64,000 nucleotides of DNA from the NCBI RefSeq assembly GCF_900537085.1, contig NZ_UNRE01000003.1, positions 1-64,000 on the forward strand, read 5' to 3'. The DNA is from Agarivorans sp. Alg241-V36 (GTDB lineage: Bacteria; Pseudomonadota; Gammaproteobacteria; Enterobacterales; Celerinatantimonadaceae). A model generated the notes under the pieces. The model was not told where the DNA came from, ran no database searches, and saw nothing but the letters and a program-made list of their open reading frames with translations. A program made the translations under genes and the position numbers. This document shows positions 8,904 through 21,196 of this stretch, one piece after another (the first letter of the stretch is position 1; each line of letters starts with the position of its first letter).

Positions 8904-10604
8904 ATGCGTTCGAGCAAATATCTTCTGGCAACTCAGAAAGAAACCCCAAGCGATGCAGAGATTGTATCTCACCAGTTAATGCTGCGCGCTGGCATGGTAA
9001 GAAAACTAGCTTCAGGTTTATACACTTGGCTGCCCACTGGTTTGCGCGTTCTTTCAAAAGTAGAACAGATTGTTCGTGAAGAAATGAACGAAAGTGGTTC
9101 CATTGAAATCCACATGCCTACTGTTCAACCTTCAGACTTATGGCAAGAAACGGGGCGCTGGGACAAATTTGGCCCAGAGCTACTTCGCTTTAAAGACCGC
9201 CACTCTCGGGACTTTGTGCTAGGCCCAACCCACGAAGAAGTGGTAACCGAATTAGTTCGCAGAGAAGTAAACTCTTACAAGCAATTACCTTTGAACTTGT
9301 TCCAAATACAAGCGAAATTCCGAGACGAAGTTCGCCCTCGCTTCGGCGTTATGCGTTCTCGCGAATTCTTAATGAAAGACGCTTACTCTTTCCACTTGTC
9401 GGATGAATGTCTGCAAAACACCTACGATGAAATGTACGCAGCATACTGCCGCATATTTGAACGCTTAGGTTTAGAGTACCGCCCTGTATTAGCTGATACA
9501 GGTAGCATTGGCGGTAGTGTTTCTCACGAGTTCCACGTACTCGCCGAGTCTGGCGAAGATGCAATTGTATTCTCTGATAACAGCGAATACGCCGCTAACA
9601 TTGAAAAAGCGGAAGCCCTAAGCCCAGCGGGTGAGCGCCCTGCGCCTAGCCAAGAGATGCAAGAAGTTGCTACGCCAAATGCTAAAACGATTGCTGAGCT
9701 AGTTGAACAGTTCGACCTTACGGTTGAACAAACCGTTAAAACTTTAATTGTAAAAGCCAGTGAAGAGTCAGAGCACTCACTTGTCGCTTTAATTTTGCGT
9801 GGTGACCACGAACTCAATGAAATTAAAGCAGAAAAGTTGCCAGAGATTGCTTCACCACTAGAGTTTGCTAGTGAAGAAGAAATTCGCGCAGCGGTTGGCG
9901 CAGGCCCTGGTTCCCTTGGACCTGTGAATCTTCCAATGCCGGTTATTGTCGATCGCGCTGCAGCCCATTGTAGCGACTTTGGCGCAGGTGCAAACGTTGA
10001 TGACAAGCACTGCTTTGGCATCAACTGGGAGCGCGACGTAGCACTTGGCGAGATTGCCGATCTACGTAATGTTGTTGAAGGTGACCCAAGCCCTTGTGGT
10101 TCAGGTAACTTATCCATAAAACGCGGTATTGAAGTTGGCCATATCTTCCAACTGGGTGACGCCTACGCTAAATCAATGAACGCAGCTGTACTTAATGAGC
10201 AAGGTAAAAACCAAACCTTAACCATGGGTTGTTACGGTGTTGGCGTCTCTCGTATTGTTGCTGCAGCCATTGAGCAAAACAACGACAAATACGGTATTAC
10301 TTGGCCAGATGCTATTGCCCCATTCAAGCTGGCGATTGTGCCAATGAACATGCATAAATCTCATCGTGTTCAAGAAGTGGCTAACAAGCTTTATGAAGAA
10401 GCCAAACAGCGCGGTATTGATGTGTTGTTCGATGACCGAAAAGAGCGCCCCGGCGTTATGTTTGCGGATATAGAGCTCATCGGTATTCCACACGTTATCG
10501 TGATTGGCGACCGTAGCCTAGACAAAGGTGTGATTGAATATAAGAACCGCCGCACTGGTGAGAAAATTGAAGTAGCTGTAGAGAACATCTTCGAACAATT
10601 TTAA
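8904..10604 (+). CDS. proS: Prolyl-tRNA synthetase
   Basis: A 566-aa bacterial-type ProRS. Class II motifs 1-3 include [36 protein letters not shown] and [18 protein letters not shown]. Residues about 240-390 carry the INS editing domain of the YbaK type that hydrolyses Ala-tRNA-Pro ([15 protein letters not shown] follows). The C-terminal anticodon-binding domain starts near 465. The ATG at 8904 has GAAAGGA upstream. A strong terminator follows. Confidence 0.98.
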   Translation: MRSSKYLLATQKETPSDAEIVSHQLMLRAGMVRKLASGLYTWLPTGLRVLSKVEQIVREEMNESGSIEIHMPTVQPSDLWQETGRWDKFGPELLRFKDRHSRDFVLGPTHEEVVTELVRREVNSYKQLPLNLFQIQAKFRDEVRPRFGVMRSREFLMKDAYSFHLSDECLQNTYDEMYAAYCRIFERLGLEYRPVLADTGSIGGSVSHEFHVLAESGEDAIVFSDNSEYAANIEKAEALSPAGERPAPSQEMQEVATPNAKTIAELVEQFDLTVEQTVKTLIVKASEESEHSLVALILRGDHELNEIKAEKLPEIASPLEFASEEEIRAAVGAGPGSLGPVNLPMPVIVDRAAAHCSDFGAGANVDDKHCFGINWERDVALGEIADLRNVVEGDPSPCGSGNLSIKRGIEVGHIFQLGDAYAKSMNAAVLNEQGKNQTLTMGCYGVGVSRIVAAAIEQNNDKYGITWPDAIAPFKLAIVPMNMHKSHRVQEVANKLYEEAKQRGIDVLFDDRKERPGVMFADIELIGIPHVIVIGDRSLDKGVIEYKNRRTGEKIEVAVENIFEQF

Positions 10605-10622
10605 CGCGCACTGATTGAGTTT

Positions 10623-10648
10623 AAAAGCCGGCCTAAGCCGGCTTTTTT
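10623..10648 (+). terminator. Rho-independent terminator after proS
   Basis: Stem AAAGCCGGC (10624-10632), loop CTAA, stem GCCGGCTTT (10637-10645) and a run of Ts. It sits 18 bp after the proS stop. Confidence 0.92.
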
Positions 10649-10702
10649 GTTTTTGGGAGTGTGATATCGCCAGCAAGCAAGGGTAAAACGCTATGCTAAG
10701 AT

Positions 10703-11854
10703 ATGATTATGAATCAAAAGGCTAGTACTAAAAACAAACCCAAAGTCGCTCTCGTACTTACTGGCGGCGGCGCGCGAGCCGCTTATCAAGTTGGGGTGTT
10801 AAAAGCGATTGCCGAGCAATACCCCAGAAACCATGCCAGTCCCTTTTCAATACTTTGTGGTACTTCTGCGGGTGCTATCAACGCAACCGCGCTAGGAGTT
10901 TATGCATCTTGCTTTCGACTAGGAGTAAAAAAGCTTGAATATATATGGCGTAACTTTAAATGTAAGCAGGTTTTTAGAACCGACGGTTTAGCCATAGCCA
11001 AGCAATTATCGTCGATGGTGTGCAAAAGCCTTCATGCAGACTATAACCAACAGCAAGGCTTTTCTTTACTCAATAACCAGCCCTTACAGGCCTTATTAAA
11101 CGATTACCTCAACTACAAACGAATTGACCAAAATATTGCTACAGGCTATTTGCATGCCTTGTCGGTCACCGCCTCAAATTATCGAGATGGTCAGTCCCTA
11201 TCATTTTTTCAAGCTAAGCAGCATCAACAAAACTGGCAGCGGGCGCGGCGACTTGGGCAAAAAACCCAAATACATACCAGCCACTTAATGGCTTCAACCG
11301 CTATTCCCCTTATATTTCCTGCGGAACAAGTGGGCCAAGATTATTATGGCGATGGCTCTATTCACCAGCTTTGTCCACTTAGCCCTGCAATACATCTAGG
11401 CGCCGACAAAATTTTAGCTATTCATCTAGAGCAACCACGCAAAGCTAATTGCGCGGTAGATTGTCCACCCCCCAATAGCGCAACGATTGCCGGTCATCTA
11501 CTGGATTCGGTATTTTCAGATACCTTAAATTCTGATTTAGAGCGCTTACAGCGGATTAATCGAACCATTGAATTATTAACGCCGCAACAGCAACAACAAT
11601 TAGATTTGCGCCCTATTCACTCTTTGAGTGTTAAACCCAACATCGATTTCGAACAAACGGCCCATAATCATTTTGCTATCCTGCCTCTTTCAGTTCGATT
11701 AATGTTGGCTACCTTAGGCATTAAAAAAGACAAGCCTTCGGCCATCACCAGCTTTTTAATGTTTGAACAAGATTACACTAACTATTTGATTAGAGAGGGA
11801 TACCAAAACACTCTGCAGCAAATTGACAAAATTTTGGCTTTTTTGGAAGATTAG
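10703..11854 (+). CDS. Patatin-like phospholipase (RssA/NTE type)
   Basis: A 383-aa serine lipid acyl hydrolase. The N-terminal glycine-rich oxyanion loop TGGGARAAYQVG lies near residue 20, the nucleophile motif GTSAG near 53-57, and the catalytic aspartate in YGDGS near 215. No signal peptide is visible, so it is probably cytoplasmic or membrane-associated. The C-terminal about 150 residues are not recognisable. ATG at 10703 or 10709 could start it. It is monocistronic: a terminator lies upstream and an 80-bp gap downstream. The lipid substrate is unknown. Confidence 0.88.
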   Translation: MIMNQKASTKNKPKVALVLTGGGARAAYQVGVLKAIAEQYPRNHASPFSILCGTSAGAINATALGVYASCFRLGVKKLEYIWRNFKCKQVFRTDGLAIAKQLSSMVCKSLHADYNQQQGFSLLNNQPLQALLNDYLNYKRIDQNIATGYLHALSVTASNYRDGQSLSFFQAKQHQQNWQRARRLGQKTQIHTSHLMASTAIPLIFPAEQVGQDYYGDGSIHQLCPLSPAIHLGADKILAIHLEQPRKANCAVDCPPPNSATIAGHLLDSVFSDTLNSDLERLQRINRTIELLTPQQQQQLDLRPIHSLSVKPNIDFEQTAHNHFAILPLSVRLMLATLGIKKDKPSAITSFLMFEQDYTNYLIREGYQNTLQQIDKILAFLED

Positions 11855-11934
11855 CTGGCCTACAAATTGCTTTACTCTTAATTAGCGGCGTTTTTTGACG
11901 CTAAACGGCAAGATTAGAAAAGAGTAAAGTAAGT

Positions 11935-12816
11935 ATGGATTCTCTACAATTAGCGCAGAACAACATTGTAAGCCCAAGAAAAATATCACATTTTTCTAAC
12001 GACACTAAACTTAGTGCCGTTCAGAAACTGAGTATTCTTGAGTCTTTGCAAGAAAGCTTGCAGCTAGATGACTTACTGCAAAACTTTGCCGCTATGGCAA
12101 CTAACTACGTTGAGTTTTCTGCAATGCGTTTGGTTAGCGACAGCCTGCAAACCGAAGTCAGCCTTTTTGAAGGCCAACGTTATTACCGCAGTTTTAATCT
12201 CAATAATAAAAACCAACCGTTAGCGATTATTACCTTTACTAGAGACACACCGTTTCAGCGTAACGAAATTCATCAACTTCGCCAGCTAACTCAATTGCTA
12301 CAGGCTCCATTAAAACATGCCCTGCAGATAGCTCGTTTGCAAGAACGGGTTCGCAATGACTACTTAACCGGCATAGGCAATCGCGCTCATTTTGATGAGT
12401 CTTTGCATACATCTATCGAACAGCAAACCCGTCAAAGCCAGCAACAAGGTGGCTTAGTATTAATGCTGTTAGACTTGAACAAGTTTAAACAAGTGAATGA
12501 TTCGCTCGGCCATCCTGTTGGCGACCAAGTACTAATCGGCTTTGCCAAAATACTCGAATCAGTCATTAGAAGCGGCGATCAAGCATTTCGTGTCGGTGGC
12601 GATGAGTTCGCCATGTTATTGCGCCCAGCCACCGAGTACTCGGCGCAAAAAGTGATTAAACGCTTACATGCCAAACTTGAAGAATCACCACTGCTAGCGC
12701 AATACGATATTTCTGCCAGTATTGGTGTAAGTGCATGGACCCCTGGCAGCAATAGCGAGAGCCTCATACAAAGCGCAGACGAGCAGCTTTACGCTAACAA
12801 GTCGGCAACCAGTTAA
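11935..12816 (+). CDS. GGDEF-domain diguanylate cyclase with GAF-like N-terminus
   Basis: A 293-aa soluble protein. Residues about 30-140 look like a weak GAF-type sensor (inference). The GGDEF domain begins at [14 protein letters not shown] and has the intact active-site GGDEF at 221-225. RSGD sits five residues before it, the expected RxxD inhibitory I-site. It should make cyclic di-GMP from two GTP under product feedback. Its last 23 bases overlap tilS tail to tail. Confidence 0.9.
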   Translation: MDSLQLAQNNIVSPRKISHFSNDTKLSAVQKLSILESLQESLQLDDLLQNFAAMATNYVEFSAMRLVSDSLQTEVSLFEGQRYYRSFNLNNKNQPLAIITFTRDTPFQRNEIHQLRQLTQLLQAPLKHALQIARLQERVRNDYLTGIGNRAHFDESLHTSIEQQTRQSQQQGGLVLMLLDLNKFKQVNDSLGHPVGDQVLIGFAKILESVIRSGDQAFRVGGDEFAMLLRPATEYSAQKVIKRLHAKLEESPLLAQYDISASIGVSAWTPGSNSESLIQSADEQLYANKSATS

Positions 12817-14116
12817 GAGCAATGCCCTTGTTATGAGGGCATAGGTAATCTTTCTGAATATAAATGTTTGATATCGCAACTAGAACCTCATCATAAAACA
12901 CAAAAGGCACGCGATTTCGCTGCCATGGTGGCAACTTTCTTTCTTGTAATAGCTTCTTGATGCTTCTACTGCCCAAACGCCCGGCAGCACTAAACTCTTT
13001 TTGCTCTAGTTGAGCTCTAAATTTAACACTAACTTGCTGACTGCCAGATGGCGGCAACAATTTGCCACCATCTAGCCAAGCTAGTTGACTACAGTTAGGC
13101 AAGGTTAAAATTGGCGAGCTGGCAAGGTTCCAGTCGGTCACCAGCTCGGACTCTAGCAATTCTGCTTTTCGCACTAAATACAAACAAGCTTGAAAGCGAC
13201 GACACTGTCCTTCGGCAAGGGTAACGGCTACTTTGGCATCTTGTTGCGCAGAAGCTTGAATCAGGATCTGCTCTAATTGTGCTTGGCTCGGATAAGCCCA
13301 GCCCATAAGTTTTAACCAGTAACGCAGCACGTTCCTTTGGCGCTTTGCAGAAAGCAGCAACAGATTCTTACAACACAGCGATTGCTCGCGCTTAAGGGTT
13401 TGATAGTCAGATTCAGCCAGTTCTTCTAACAACTCTACCGACTCTTGCAGCAGTTGCACGCTTCGCTGAGTGGATGCTAGCCATTGAGGCCAGCGCTCTG
13501 TTAGCTCTGGCAATACCTTATGGCGTAAAAAGTTACGATCAAACTCTAAAGACTGATTGCTTGGATCTTCTATCCAACTGAGTTGTTGCTGGCGAGCGTA
13601 GCCTTCCAGCTCTGCTCGTGTAGCCGATAATAAAGGCCTTAACAAACACCCTGCAGCAAAACTGCGCATGGGCGGCATTGCGGCTAGCCCTTGCAAGCCA
13701 CTACCCCGTTTAAGCGCCAACATAAAGGTTTCGAACTGGTCGTCGGCATGGTGTCCGGTAAGCAAGCAGCTATTAGCATCAATATACTTGGCTAAGGCTT
13801 GATAGCGCTTTTCTCGCGCCACCGCTTCAAGACTAGTGCGCGCCCCAACTTCAACGTCAACCACCTCAGCCACAAAGCTTAGTCCTAGCTCTTCTGCTTG
13901 TTGCTGACAGCTAAGTTGCCAGCTGTTTGCTTGAGTTTGCAAGCCATGATTTATATGCACAACCAGCAAGTCTAATTGCGGATGAGATTTATGATACTGG
14001 GCAGCCAAGTGCAATAATACGCTTGAATCTAAGCCACCACTAAGGGCAATAACAATACGTTGAGTTGTTGAAGGAAGTGAATTTAAGGAGTTTGAAAAGC
14101 GAGATTGAAGGGACAA
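12794..14116 (-). CDS. tilS: tRNA(Ile)-lysidine synthetase
   Basis: ATP-dependent enzyme that attaches lysine to C34 of the CAU-anticodon tRNA-Ile, converting it from Met to Ile identity. The P-loop motif SGGLDSS lies near residues 26-32, followed by GHHADDQ. The protein is 440 aa, with N-terminal PP-loop, middle TilS and C-terminal TilS-C domains. The start is TTG, supported by AAGAGG five bases upstream and by the lack of any ATG before the P-loop. It is the last gene of the long minus-strand block, 48 bp after accA and behind a hairpin. Confidence 0.95.
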   Translation of the reverse strand: MSLQSRFSNSLNSLPSTTQRIVIALSGGLDSSVLLHLAAQYHKSHPQLDLLVVHINHGLQTQANSWQLSCQQQAEELGLSFVAEVVDVEVGARTSLEAVAREKRYQALAKYIDANSCLLTGHHADDQFETFMLALKRGSGLQGLAAMPPMRSFAAGCLLRPLLSATRAELEGYARQQQLSWIEDPSNQSLEFDRNFLRHKVLPELTERWPQWLASTQRSVQLLQESVELLEELAESDYQTLKREQSLCCKNLLLLSAKRQRNVLRYWLKLMGWAYPSQAQLEQILIQASAQQDAKVAVTLAEGQCRRFQACLYLVRKAELLESELVTDWNLASSPILTLPNCSQLAWLDGGKLLPPSGSQQVSVKFRAQLEQKEFSAAGRLGSRSIKKLLQERKLPPWQRNRVPFVFYDEVLVAISNIYIQKDYLCPHNKGIALNWLPTC

Positions 14117-14130
14117 AGTAACCTCTTAGT

Positions 14131-14157
14131 AGGGCATTGGAACGGAGCCAATGCCCT
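14131..14157 (-). repeat. Intercistronic hairpin between accA and tilS
   Basis: A perfect 10-bp inverted repeat, AGGGCATTGG (14131-14140) and CCAATGCCCT (14148-14157), with a 7-base loop. No T-run follows on the minus strand, so it is more likely an RNA-stabilising or processing hairpin, or a weak attenuator, than a full terminator. Confidence 0.7.
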
Positions 14158-14164
14158 GAGCTGT

Positions 14165-15121
14165 TTAGCAATATCCGTAAGACATTAAGCGCTGATAACG
14201 CTGCTCTAACAAGGTGTCAGTGTCTAGGGCTGTTAAACTTTCTAAATCACTCAATAGCTTAGCTTTAAGATTCAGAGCCATTGCTGCTACGTCACGATGC
14301 GCACCGCCTAGAGGCTCCGGCACGATGTCATTGATTAAGTCGAGTTCTTTAAGGCGCTCGGAAGTAATGCCCATTGCATCTGCAGCAACTGGGGCTTTAT
14401 CGGCACTCTTCCACAAAATCGATGCACAACCTTCTGGAGAAATCACCGAATAAGTGCTGTATTGAAGCATGTTAACGCGGTCACCCACGCCAATCGCTAA
14501 CGCACCACCAGAACCGCCCTCACCAATAACGGTACAAATGGTTGGCACTTTTAAGCCAGCCATAACCAATAGGTTTTTGGCAATAGCTTCACTTTGTCCA
14601 CGCTCTTCTGCGCCCACGCCTGGGTATGCGCCAGGAGTATCGATAAAGGTGATAATTGGCATGTTGAAACGCTCAGCCATTTCCATCAATCGCAGTGCTT
14701 TACGGTAGCCTTCTGGTTTTGGCATGCCAAAGTTACGGCGGATTTTTTCTTTGGTTTCGCGACCTTTTTGCTGGCCAATAATCATCACTGGTTTGCCATC
14801 TAATCGCGCCATACCACCAATAATCGCTTCATCATTTGCGTAAGCTCGGTCACCGGCTAATTCATCAAAGTCAGTGAATATGTGCTCGATATAGTCTAAT
14901 ACATAGGGGCGATTAGGATGACGCGCTAGCTGCGCAACTTGCCAAGCACCTAAGTCTGAGAATATTTTTTGGGTTAAATCATTTTGCTTTTGTTGCAAAC
15001 GAGAGATTTCTTCCTGTAAATCTACATCTACGCCAGATTCTTCATTTACAATGCGCAACTCTTCAATTTGCGCTTGCAGCTCAGCAATCGGCTGCTCAAA
15101 CTCTAGAAAATTCGGATTCAT
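14165..15121 (-). CDS. accA: Acetyl-CoA carboxylase carboxyltransferase subunit alpha
   Basis: Alpha subunit of the carboxyltransferase that makes malonyl-CoA, the first committed step of fatty-acid synthesis. It is 318 aa like E. coli AccA. An N-terminal coiled coil (about 1-50) is followed by the crotonase-like domain with [31 protein letters not shown] and [11 protein letters not shown]. It starts at ATG 15121, 12 bp after dnaE. Co-transcription with dnaE and the lpx genes links membrane synthesis with replication, as in E. coli. Confidence 0.98.
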   Translation of the reverse strand: MNPNFLEFEQPIAELQAQIEELRIVNEESGVDVDLQEEISRLQQKQNDLTQKIFSDLGAWQVAQLARHPNRPYVLDYIEHIFTDFDELAGDRAYANDEAIIGGMARLDGKPVMIIGQQKGRETKEKIRRNFGMPKPEGYRKALRLMEMAERFNMPIITFIDTPGAYPGVGAEERGQSEAIAKNLLVMAGLKVPTICTVIGEGGSGGALAIGVGDRVNMLQYSTYSVISPEGCASILWKSADKAPVAADAMGITSERLKELDLINDIVPEPLGGAHRDVAAMALNLKAKLLSDLESLTALDTDTLLEQRYQRLMSYGYC

Positions 15122-15133
15122 ATAATCTTTTTC

Positions 15134-18100
15134 TTAATTAAATTCTAGGGTGACTTGCTGTTGTCCCAGCAGTTGGGTCAACGCCTCTATTAAATCTTCA
15201 CTCGGCGTAATTCGCCAATCGGTGCCTAAGCTTAACATGCCACTGGCATTATCGCCCTCATAACTTATTGCTATTGGGCAGGTTCCCGCTCGATACGGCT
15301 CTAACACTTCGTAAAATCTTTGCCAGAACAACTCATCTAGCTGGTCACGACACATCCGTAAACGCAGTTTTTTCATCCAACGTTCACGAGCCATCGACAA
15401 ATCCATGACTTCACGAGCAGTCATTTTAATGCCTCCGGAGAAATCATCAACGCTGACCTCTCCTTGAATCACCAACATGCGATCTTTTTCTAACAATTCT
15501 TGGTAAGTATCGAAGGCTTCACTAAAGAACATCACATCTAAACGGGCACTGCGATCATCCAGTTGAATGATACCCATTTTAGAACCGCGCTTAGTGAGCA
15601 TTACTCGTGTAGAAAGCACTAGGCCTGCTACCGTTGAGGTGGTACCGCGGCCGGTAGGGCGAATGTCCACCAAGCGGCCAGTAGTGTATTGGCGAAACTC
15701 TTTTAAGTAGCGGTTAACCGGGTGACCAGTTAGGTATAGACCAAGGGTTTCTTTTTCCCCTTCTAACCAGACTTTTTCTGTCAAAACCGGTTCATCAATA
15801 AATTCTGGACGCTCATCCTCTTCTTCGGCAATAATGCCAAATAAGTCTTCTTGACCACGGGCAGAGGCTTTTGCATGTTGTGAAGCGGCTTGCATAGCCG
15901 TTGGTAAAGTTACCATCATTGCTGCGCGGTGCGGGCCTAGTTTGTCCATGGCTCCGGCCATGATTAGTTTCTCAATCACCCTTTTATTGATTTTCTTGAG
16001 ATCTAGGCGACAACAAAAATCAAAGAGGTCGATAAATGGGCCACTTTGTCTGGCCTCTAAAATGGCATCAATAGGGCCTTCACCTACGCCTTTAATCGCA
16101 CCAATACCATAAACAATTTCTTCATCGGCATTCACCGAGAACTTGAACAAACCGGTGTTTACATCTGGTGGGACCAGCTTCAACCCCATGTTGTTACATT
16201 CATCTACCAATGTAACAATTTTATCGGTGTTATCCATATCGGCCGACATCACGGCGGCCATGAAGTAGGAAGGATAATGTGCCTTCATCCACAGCGTTTG
16301 ATAAGAAACTAAGGCATAAGCAGCTGAGTGAGACTTGTTAAAACCATAGCCAGCGAATTTCTCTACCAAGTCAAAGATCTTCATGGACAGTTCGCCATCG
16401 ACCCCATTCTTAATAGAGCCTTCTTCAAATACCGCCCGCTGCTTGGCCATTTCTTCAGGTTTTTTCTTACCCATAGCCCGGCGCAGCATATCAGCGCCAC
16501 CCAGGGTGTAGCCTGCTAATACCTGAGCAATCTGCATTACCTGTTCTTGGTAAAGAATAATACCGTAGGTCGGCTCTAAAATAGGTTGCAGGCTGTCGTG
16601 TTGCCAAGTTTCATCAGGGTACGAAATTGCTTCTCGACCATGTTTACGCTCGATAAAGTTATCTACCATGCCCGATTGCAGCGGACCCGGTCTGAACAAC
16701 GCTACAAGTGCGATCATATCCTCAAAACAGTCTGGCTTAAGACGCTTGATCAAGTCCTTCATACCGCGAGATTCCAGCTGGAATACCGCGGTAGTTTTGC
16801 AGTCTTGCAATAATCTAAATGATTTTTGGTCAGTGGTAGAAATTGCCGCAATATCGATCGGCTGCTCACCCTTGGCTTCTAGCACAGGGTTAAGCATATC
16901 CAAGGCCCATTGAATGATGGTAAGAGTACGCAGGCCTAAGAAATCAAACTTTACTAAGCCGGCATATTCAACATCATTTTTATCAAACTGAGTAACCGGG
17001 TTTTTACCTTCTGCATCACAATATAGCGGTGCAAAGTCGGTAATGGTAGTGGGCGAAATAACGACACCACCGGCGTGTTTACCGGCGTTTCGGGTAACCC
17101 CTTCAAGTACTCGAGCCATGTCTATCAACTCGCGAACTTCTTGGTCTCCGTTATAAAGCTCTGGTAAACGAGGTTCAGCTTCAAAGGCTTTTTCCAGCGT
17201 CATACCCGGGTCTGGCGGAATGAGCTTCGAAATACGGTCGACAAAACCAAAAGGATGACCAAGCACACGGCCCACGTCGCGCACCACCGCCTTAGCGGCC
17301 ATGGTACCAAAGGTGATAATCTGCGATACCGCATCACGGCCGTAAAGCTCGGCAACGTGGTCGATAACCTCATCACGACGGTCCATGCAAAAATCGACAT
17401 CAAAATCGGGCATAGATACCCGTTCAGGGTTCAAGAAGCGCTCAAACAGCAAGTCGAATTCAAGCGGGTCTAGATCGGTAATTTTTTGAGCATAGGCAAC
17501 TAAAGACCCTGCACCAGAACCACGACCTGGGCCAACGGGGATATTGTTGTCCTTACTCCACTGGATGAACTCCATCACAATAAGGAAGTAACCAGGGAAA
17601 CCCATTTGGTTAATTACGTCAAGTTCGATTTGCAAGCGTTCGTCGTACTCAGGGCGACGCTTAGCACGCTCTTCAGGATCGGGAAATAAAAACTCTAAGC
17701 GCTCTTCTAATCCATCCCAAGATACTTTACAGAAGAACTCTTCAATGGGTAGACCTTCAGTAGGAAAGTCAGGCAAAAAGTACTCACCTAAGCGTACAGT
17801 TACGTTACAACGTTTGGCAATTTCTACTGAGTTTTGCAGAGCCTCTGGGATATCGGCAAACAGTTCCAGCATTTCTTGCTCACTGCGCAAGTACTGTTGG
17901 GGACTATACTTTTTGGGCCGGCGGCTATCATCAATGGCAAAACCATCATGAATTGCTACCCTCACCTCATGAGGCTGAAACTGGTCAGGCTCTAAAAATA
18001 CCACTTCATTGGTAGCAACTACCGGCAGCTGGTGTTCGCCAGCTAAGGTCACCGCCATATGCAGGTAGTTTTCTTCATCTGGACGACCAGTGCGAATCAG

Positions 18101-18625
18101 TTCTAAGAAATAGTTATTTGGAAAATGTTGCTGATAAAAAGCCAAACTACTTTCAACCAACTCATGATTTCCCTTGAGTAAGGCGATACCTACATCGCCT
18201 TGGCGTGCTCCTGATAGAACAATAAGCCCTTCGGCGTGCTCGCTTAGCCATTGCCTATCAATTACCGGCTTGCCCTGCAGTTGCCCTCTGAGGTAGGCAC
18301 GCGAAATGAGCATGGTTAAGTTTTGATAGCCCTGGTTATCACTGGCCAGCAGCGTTAAGCGAAATTGAGTTTCACCCAACTCTTCAGACTGCACATAAAA
18401 ATCACAGCCCACAATCGGCTTTATCCCCTGATTATGGGCTTCACCGTAAAACTTCACCAAGCCACAAAAGTTGGTTTGATCGGTTAAGGCGATGGCCGGC
18501 ATGTTTAGCTCGGCAGCTTTGGCCACTATCGGTTTAACTTTTTTAAGGCCGTCCATCATCGAAAAGTCCGAGTGGACCCGAAGATGAATAAAAGATGGGC
18601 TTGGTACTGGTGCAGATTCAGACAA
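15134..18625 (-). CDS. dnaE: DNA polymerase III subunit alpha
   Basis: Replicative C-family polymerase, 1163 aa (E. coli 1160). The N-terminal PHP domain starts [15 protein letters not shown]. The polymerase core has [10 protein letters not shown] and the catalytic acidic motif PDFDVDFC near residue 400. The tandem HhH, OB-fold and tau-binding regions follow. The start is TTG at 18625 (MSES...), two bases after the rnhB stop with AGGAG about ten bases upstream; the first internal ATG would remove part of the PHP domain. E. coli starts MSEPRFVHLRVHSD, supporting this choice. Confidence 0.97.
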   Translation of the reverse strand: MSESAPVPSPSFIHLRVHSDFSMMDGLKKVKPIVAKAAELNMPAIALTDQTNFCGLVKFYGEAHNQGIKPIVGCDFYVQSEELGETQFRLTLLASDNQGYQNLTMLISRAYLRGQLQGKPVIDRQWLSEHAEGLIVLSGARQGDVGIALLKGNHELVESSLAFYQQHFPNNYFLELIRTGRPDEENYLHMAVTLAGEHQLPVVATNEVVFLEPDQFQPHEVRVAIHDGFAIDDSRRPKKYSPQQYLRSEQEMLELFADIPEALQNSVEIAKRCNVTVRLGEYFLPDFPTEGLPIEEFFCKVSWDGLEERLEFLFPDPEERAKRRPEYDERLQIELDVINQMGFPGYFLIVMEFIQWSKDNNIPVGPGRGSGAGSLVAYAQKITDLDPLEFDLLFERFLNPERVSMPDFDVDFCMDRRDEVIDHVAELYGRDAVSQIITFGTMAAKAVVRDVGRVLGHPFGFVDRISKLIPPDPGMTLEKAFEAEPRLPELYNGDQEVRELIDMARVLEGVTRNAGKHAGGVVISPTTITDFAPLYCDAEGKNPVTQFDKNDVEYAGLVKFDFLGLRTLTIIQWALDMLNPVLEAKGEQPIDIAAISTTDQKSFRLLQDCKTTAVFQLESRGMKDLIKRLKPDCFEDMIALVALFRPGPLQSGMVDNFIERKHGREAISYPDETWQHDSLQPILEPTYGIILYQEQVMQIAQVLAGYTLGGADMLRRAMGKKKPEEMAKQRAVFEEGSIKNGVDGELSMKIFDLVEKFAGYGFNKSHSAAYALVSYQTLWMKAHYPSYFMAAVMSADMDNTDKIVTLVDECNNMGLKLVPPDVNTGLFKFSVNADEEIVYGIGAIKGVGEGPIDAILEARQSGPFIDLFDFCCRLDLKKINKRVIEKLIMAGAMDKLGPHRAAMMVTLPTAMQAASQHAKASARGQEDLFGIIAEEEDERPEFIDEPVLTEKVWLEGEKETLGLYLTGHPVNRYLKEFRQYTTGRLVDIRPTGRGTTSTVAGLVLSTRVMLTKRGSKMGIIQLDDRSARLDVMFFSEAFDTYQELLEKDRMLVIQGEVSVDDFSGGIKMTAREVMDLSMARERWMKKLRLRMCRDQLDELFWQRFYEVLEPYRAGTCPIAISYEGDNASGMLSLGTDWRITPSEDLIEALTQLLGQQQVTLEFN

Positions 18626-18627
18626 AA

Positions 18628-19224
18628 CTACAGCTCTCCTAAAACCCGTTGTACCGGTTTAAAACTACGGCGATGCTCGGCAATTGCACCATGTTTTTCT
18701 AGCATTTCCAAATGCAAGGCTGTGGGATAGCCTTTGTGTTTAGCAAACTGATATTCTGGATAGCGGGCATCGAGCTCGACCATTTCTTGGTCTCGCGCCA
18801 CTTTTGCGATAATAGACGCGGCGCTAATCTCGGCTACCAAACCATCACCTTTAATTACCGCTTGGCAGGGAATATTTAGTTGAGGCTCTCGATTACCATC
18901 GATCAAAGCAAACTCAGGAGTAACGCTCAAGGCCGCAACGGCTCTAGACATCGCCAGCATGGTTGCATGCAAAATGTTTAGCTCATCTATTTCTTGCGGA
19001 GTTGCTCGCCCTATCGCCCAGGCGATGGCATGTTTCTTTATCTCTTCGGCGAGAGGCAATCGTTTTTTCTCGGAGAGCTTTTTAGAATCGTTTAATCCGG
19101 TAATAGGCTGCTTAGGATCAAGGATGACCGCTGCGGTTACCACGTCACCCACTAAGGGACCACGCCCTACTTCATCAACGCCAGCGAAAACAGAATAACC
19201 AGAAGGATAAACAAAAGGCGTCAT
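18628..19224 (-). CDS. rnhB: Ribonuclease HII
   Basis: Endonuclease that cuts RNA in RNA-DNA hybrids and starts excision of misincorporated ribonucleotides. It is 198 aa with the signature [15 protein letters not shown] near residues 15-29, [12 protein letters not shown], and the catalytic Asp in [10 protein letters not shown]. It lies between lpxB (29 bp) and dnaE (2 bp), the conserved enterobacterial order. Confidence 0.97.
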   Translation of the reverse strand: MTPFVYPSGYSVFAGVDEVGRGPLVGDVVTAAVILDPKQPITGLNDSKKLSEKKRLPLAEEIKKHAIAWAIGRATPQEIDELNILHATMLAMSRAVAALSVTPEFALIDGNREPQLNIPCQAVIKGDGLVAEISAASIIAKVARDQEMVELDARYPEYQFAKHKGYPTALHLEMLEKHGAIAEHRRSFKPVQRVLGEL

Positions 19225-19253
19225 GACAACTCCAGAAACGCGTGTAAGGAAAA

Positions 19254-20396
19254 CTAACTATTTATTACTTCAATAACCGCTTGCGCTGCTTTTTGGTCAG
19301 CATCACAACGGATTTGCTGGTGTAACTCAGTAAACTTATCAATAAGCTTGCTGTTGTCGCTTTTAAGCAGGCGGCTTAGCTCAGCTACAATGTTGTCGCT
19401 GGTGCAATCTTCTTGCACATATTCTTGTACGATCATTTTGTCGGCAAGTAAGTTAGGCAAGGCGGCAAATTTGGCATTAACAATTAGCTTTGCAATTCGA
19501 TAAGTCAAAGGCTTGAATCGATAAGCAACCACCATAGGCCGTTTTACTAACATCGCTTCTAGCGTTGCCGTACCAGAAGCTAATAAAATAGCGTCTGCAG
19601 CTGTCATTACGGTGCGAGCTTGTCCGTCTACCACTTTAATATCTAGCTCTGGAGCATGTTCACTGACTAGAGCTTCAAATTGTTCTCGACGACGTTGATT
19701 CACTAATGGAGCAACTAGCTGTAAATCAGGATATTGCTTAAGTAGTTTTTTGGCTGATTCAAGAAACACGGGTGTAAGTAAACCTACTTCAGCATTTCGA
19801 CTACCAGGCAAAATAGCCAGCACTTTTCTGGTGCAATCTAAGCCCAACTGTTCGATAGCCGGGAGCTGTGGGCTATGCATAGGAACTTGATCTGCCAGTG
19901 TATGGCCAACGAACTCACAAGGTACCTCAAAACGGTCATAGAAGGCTTTTTCAAACGGCAAGAAAACCAGAATTTTATTGCAGCCTTCTTTAATTTTAAA
20001 AACGCGCTTTTGCTTCCATGCCCAAACCGAGGGGCTCACGTAATGAACGGTCTTAACTCCCTTGGCGTGCAGTTTATGTTCTAAACCTAAGTTAAAATCT
20101 GGCGCATCAATACCAATATAAATATCTGGAGGAGATTGAGTATATTGTTGGAGCAGTTGTTTGCGGATTTTTAAAATACGCGGCAAGCGCCCTAGCACTT
20201 CCACTAGGCCCATTACCGACAGTTCTTCCATATCAAACAAGGCCTCACAGCCTTGTTCTTGCATTAACGGACCAGCAATGCCGGAAAAGCGCGCATTGGG
20301 GTATTGCTGTTTAAGCGCAGAGATTAATCCGGCACCTAAAATATCGCCGGAGACTTCCCCGGCGACAATAGCGATATGTAAATCCGCTTGGGCCAT
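19254..20396 (-). CDS. lpxB: Lipid-A-disaccharide synthase
   Basis: GT-B glycosyltransferase (GT19) joining UDP-2,3-diacylglucosamine and lipid X to form the lipid A disaccharide at the inner membrane. It is 380 aa with [16 protein letters not shown] near residues 10-25, [22 protein letters not shown] and ASGTATLEA. Its ATG overlaps the lpxA stop by one base (TAATG), indicating coupling. Confidence 0.98.
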   Translation of the reverse strand: MAQADLHIAIVAGEVSGDILGAGLISALKQQYPNARFSGIAGPLMQEQGCEALFDMEELSVMGLVEVLGRLPRILKIRKQLLQQYTQSPPDIYIGIDAPDFNLGLEHKLHAKGVKTVHYVSPSVWAWKQKRVFKIKEGCNKILVFLPFEKAFYDRFEVPCEFVGHTLADQVPMHSPQLPAIEQLGLDCTRKVLAILPGSRNAEVGLLTPVFLESAKKLLKQYPDLQLVAPLVNQRRREQFEALVSEHAPELDIKVVDGQARTVMTAADAILLASGTATLEAMLVKRPMVVAYRFKPLTYRIAKLIVNAKFAALPNLLADKMIVQEYVQEDCTSDNIVAELSRLLKSDNSKLIDKFTELHQQIRCDADQKAAQAVIEVINS

Positions 20397-21184
20397 TAGC
20401 GAACGATGCCTCGACCGTTTTCTTTTAGAAAATCAGCAAACAGCTTAACCTCCGGATATTGCTCAGCAGACAACTCTATCTGACTTAGCGCTTCCTCTAA
20501 GGTATTTCCACTACGGTATAGCGTTTTGTAGGCTTGGCGAATTGCCTTAATAGCATCTTTACTGAAGCCTCTGCGTAACAAACCTTCAGTATTCACCGCT
20601 ACTGGACGAGCATAGTTACCGACAGCCATCACATAAGGAGGAACATCTTTATTTACTGCCGCACAGCCACCAACAAAGGCATAAGAACCAACTTTACCAA
20701 ACTGATGAATAGCCGCTTGGCCACCAAAAATTACGTTATCACCAATAGTTACATGACCAGCCAATGTGGCATTGTTAGCAAAAATACAACCATTACCTAC
20801 AACACAGTCGTGAGCAACGTGAGCATTAATCATAAACAAGCAGTTGCTACCAATTTTGGTAAGACCTTGATCTTGGGTGGTGCCTCGATGAATCGTCACA
20901 CTTTCGCGGATAGTATTGTTGTCACCAATTTCTAAATAGGTGTCTTCACCGGCATATTTTAAATCTTGGCAGTCTTCGCCCACCGAAGCGAATTGAAAAA
21001 TACGGTTATTATTACCGATTTTAGAATGGCCCTTAATCACAACATGTGAAGCGATTTGACAATTTTCACCAATTTCAACTTCACCGCGAATAATGGTAAA
21101 GGCACCCACTGTGGTATTGGCACCAATTTTTACATTGCCTTCGATAATGGCGCTTGGATGTATACTTGCAGTGCTATCTATCAT
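20396..21184 (-). CDS. lpxA: UDP-N-acetylglucosamine O-acyltransferase
   Basis: First enzyme of lipid A synthesis; transfers 3-hydroxyacyl from ACP to UDP-GlcNAc. It is 262 aa, exactly the E. coli length, starting [14 protein letters not shown] at ATG 21184 with GGAG six bases upstream. A GTG four codons earlier is part of that ribosome site. Left-handed beta-helix hexapeptides fill residues 1-190, with the catalytic His in the NAHVAHDC region; the C-terminal helical domain follows. It lies 12 bp after fabZ. Confidence 0.98.
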   Translation of the reverse strand: MIDSTASIHPSAIIEGNVKIGANTTVGAFTIIRGEVEIGENCQIASHVVIKGHSKIGNNNRIFQFASVGEDCQDLKYAGEDTYLEIGDNNTIRESVTIHRGTTQDQGLTKIGSNCLFMINAHVAHDCVVGNGCIFANNATLAGHVTIGDNVIFGGQAAIHQFGKVGSYAFVGGCAAVNKDVPPYVMAVGNYARPVAVNTEGLLRRGFSKDAIKAIRQAYKTLYRSGNTLEEALSQIELSAEQYPEVKLFADFLKENGRGIVR

Positions 21185-21196
21185 ACTCAGCTCCAC

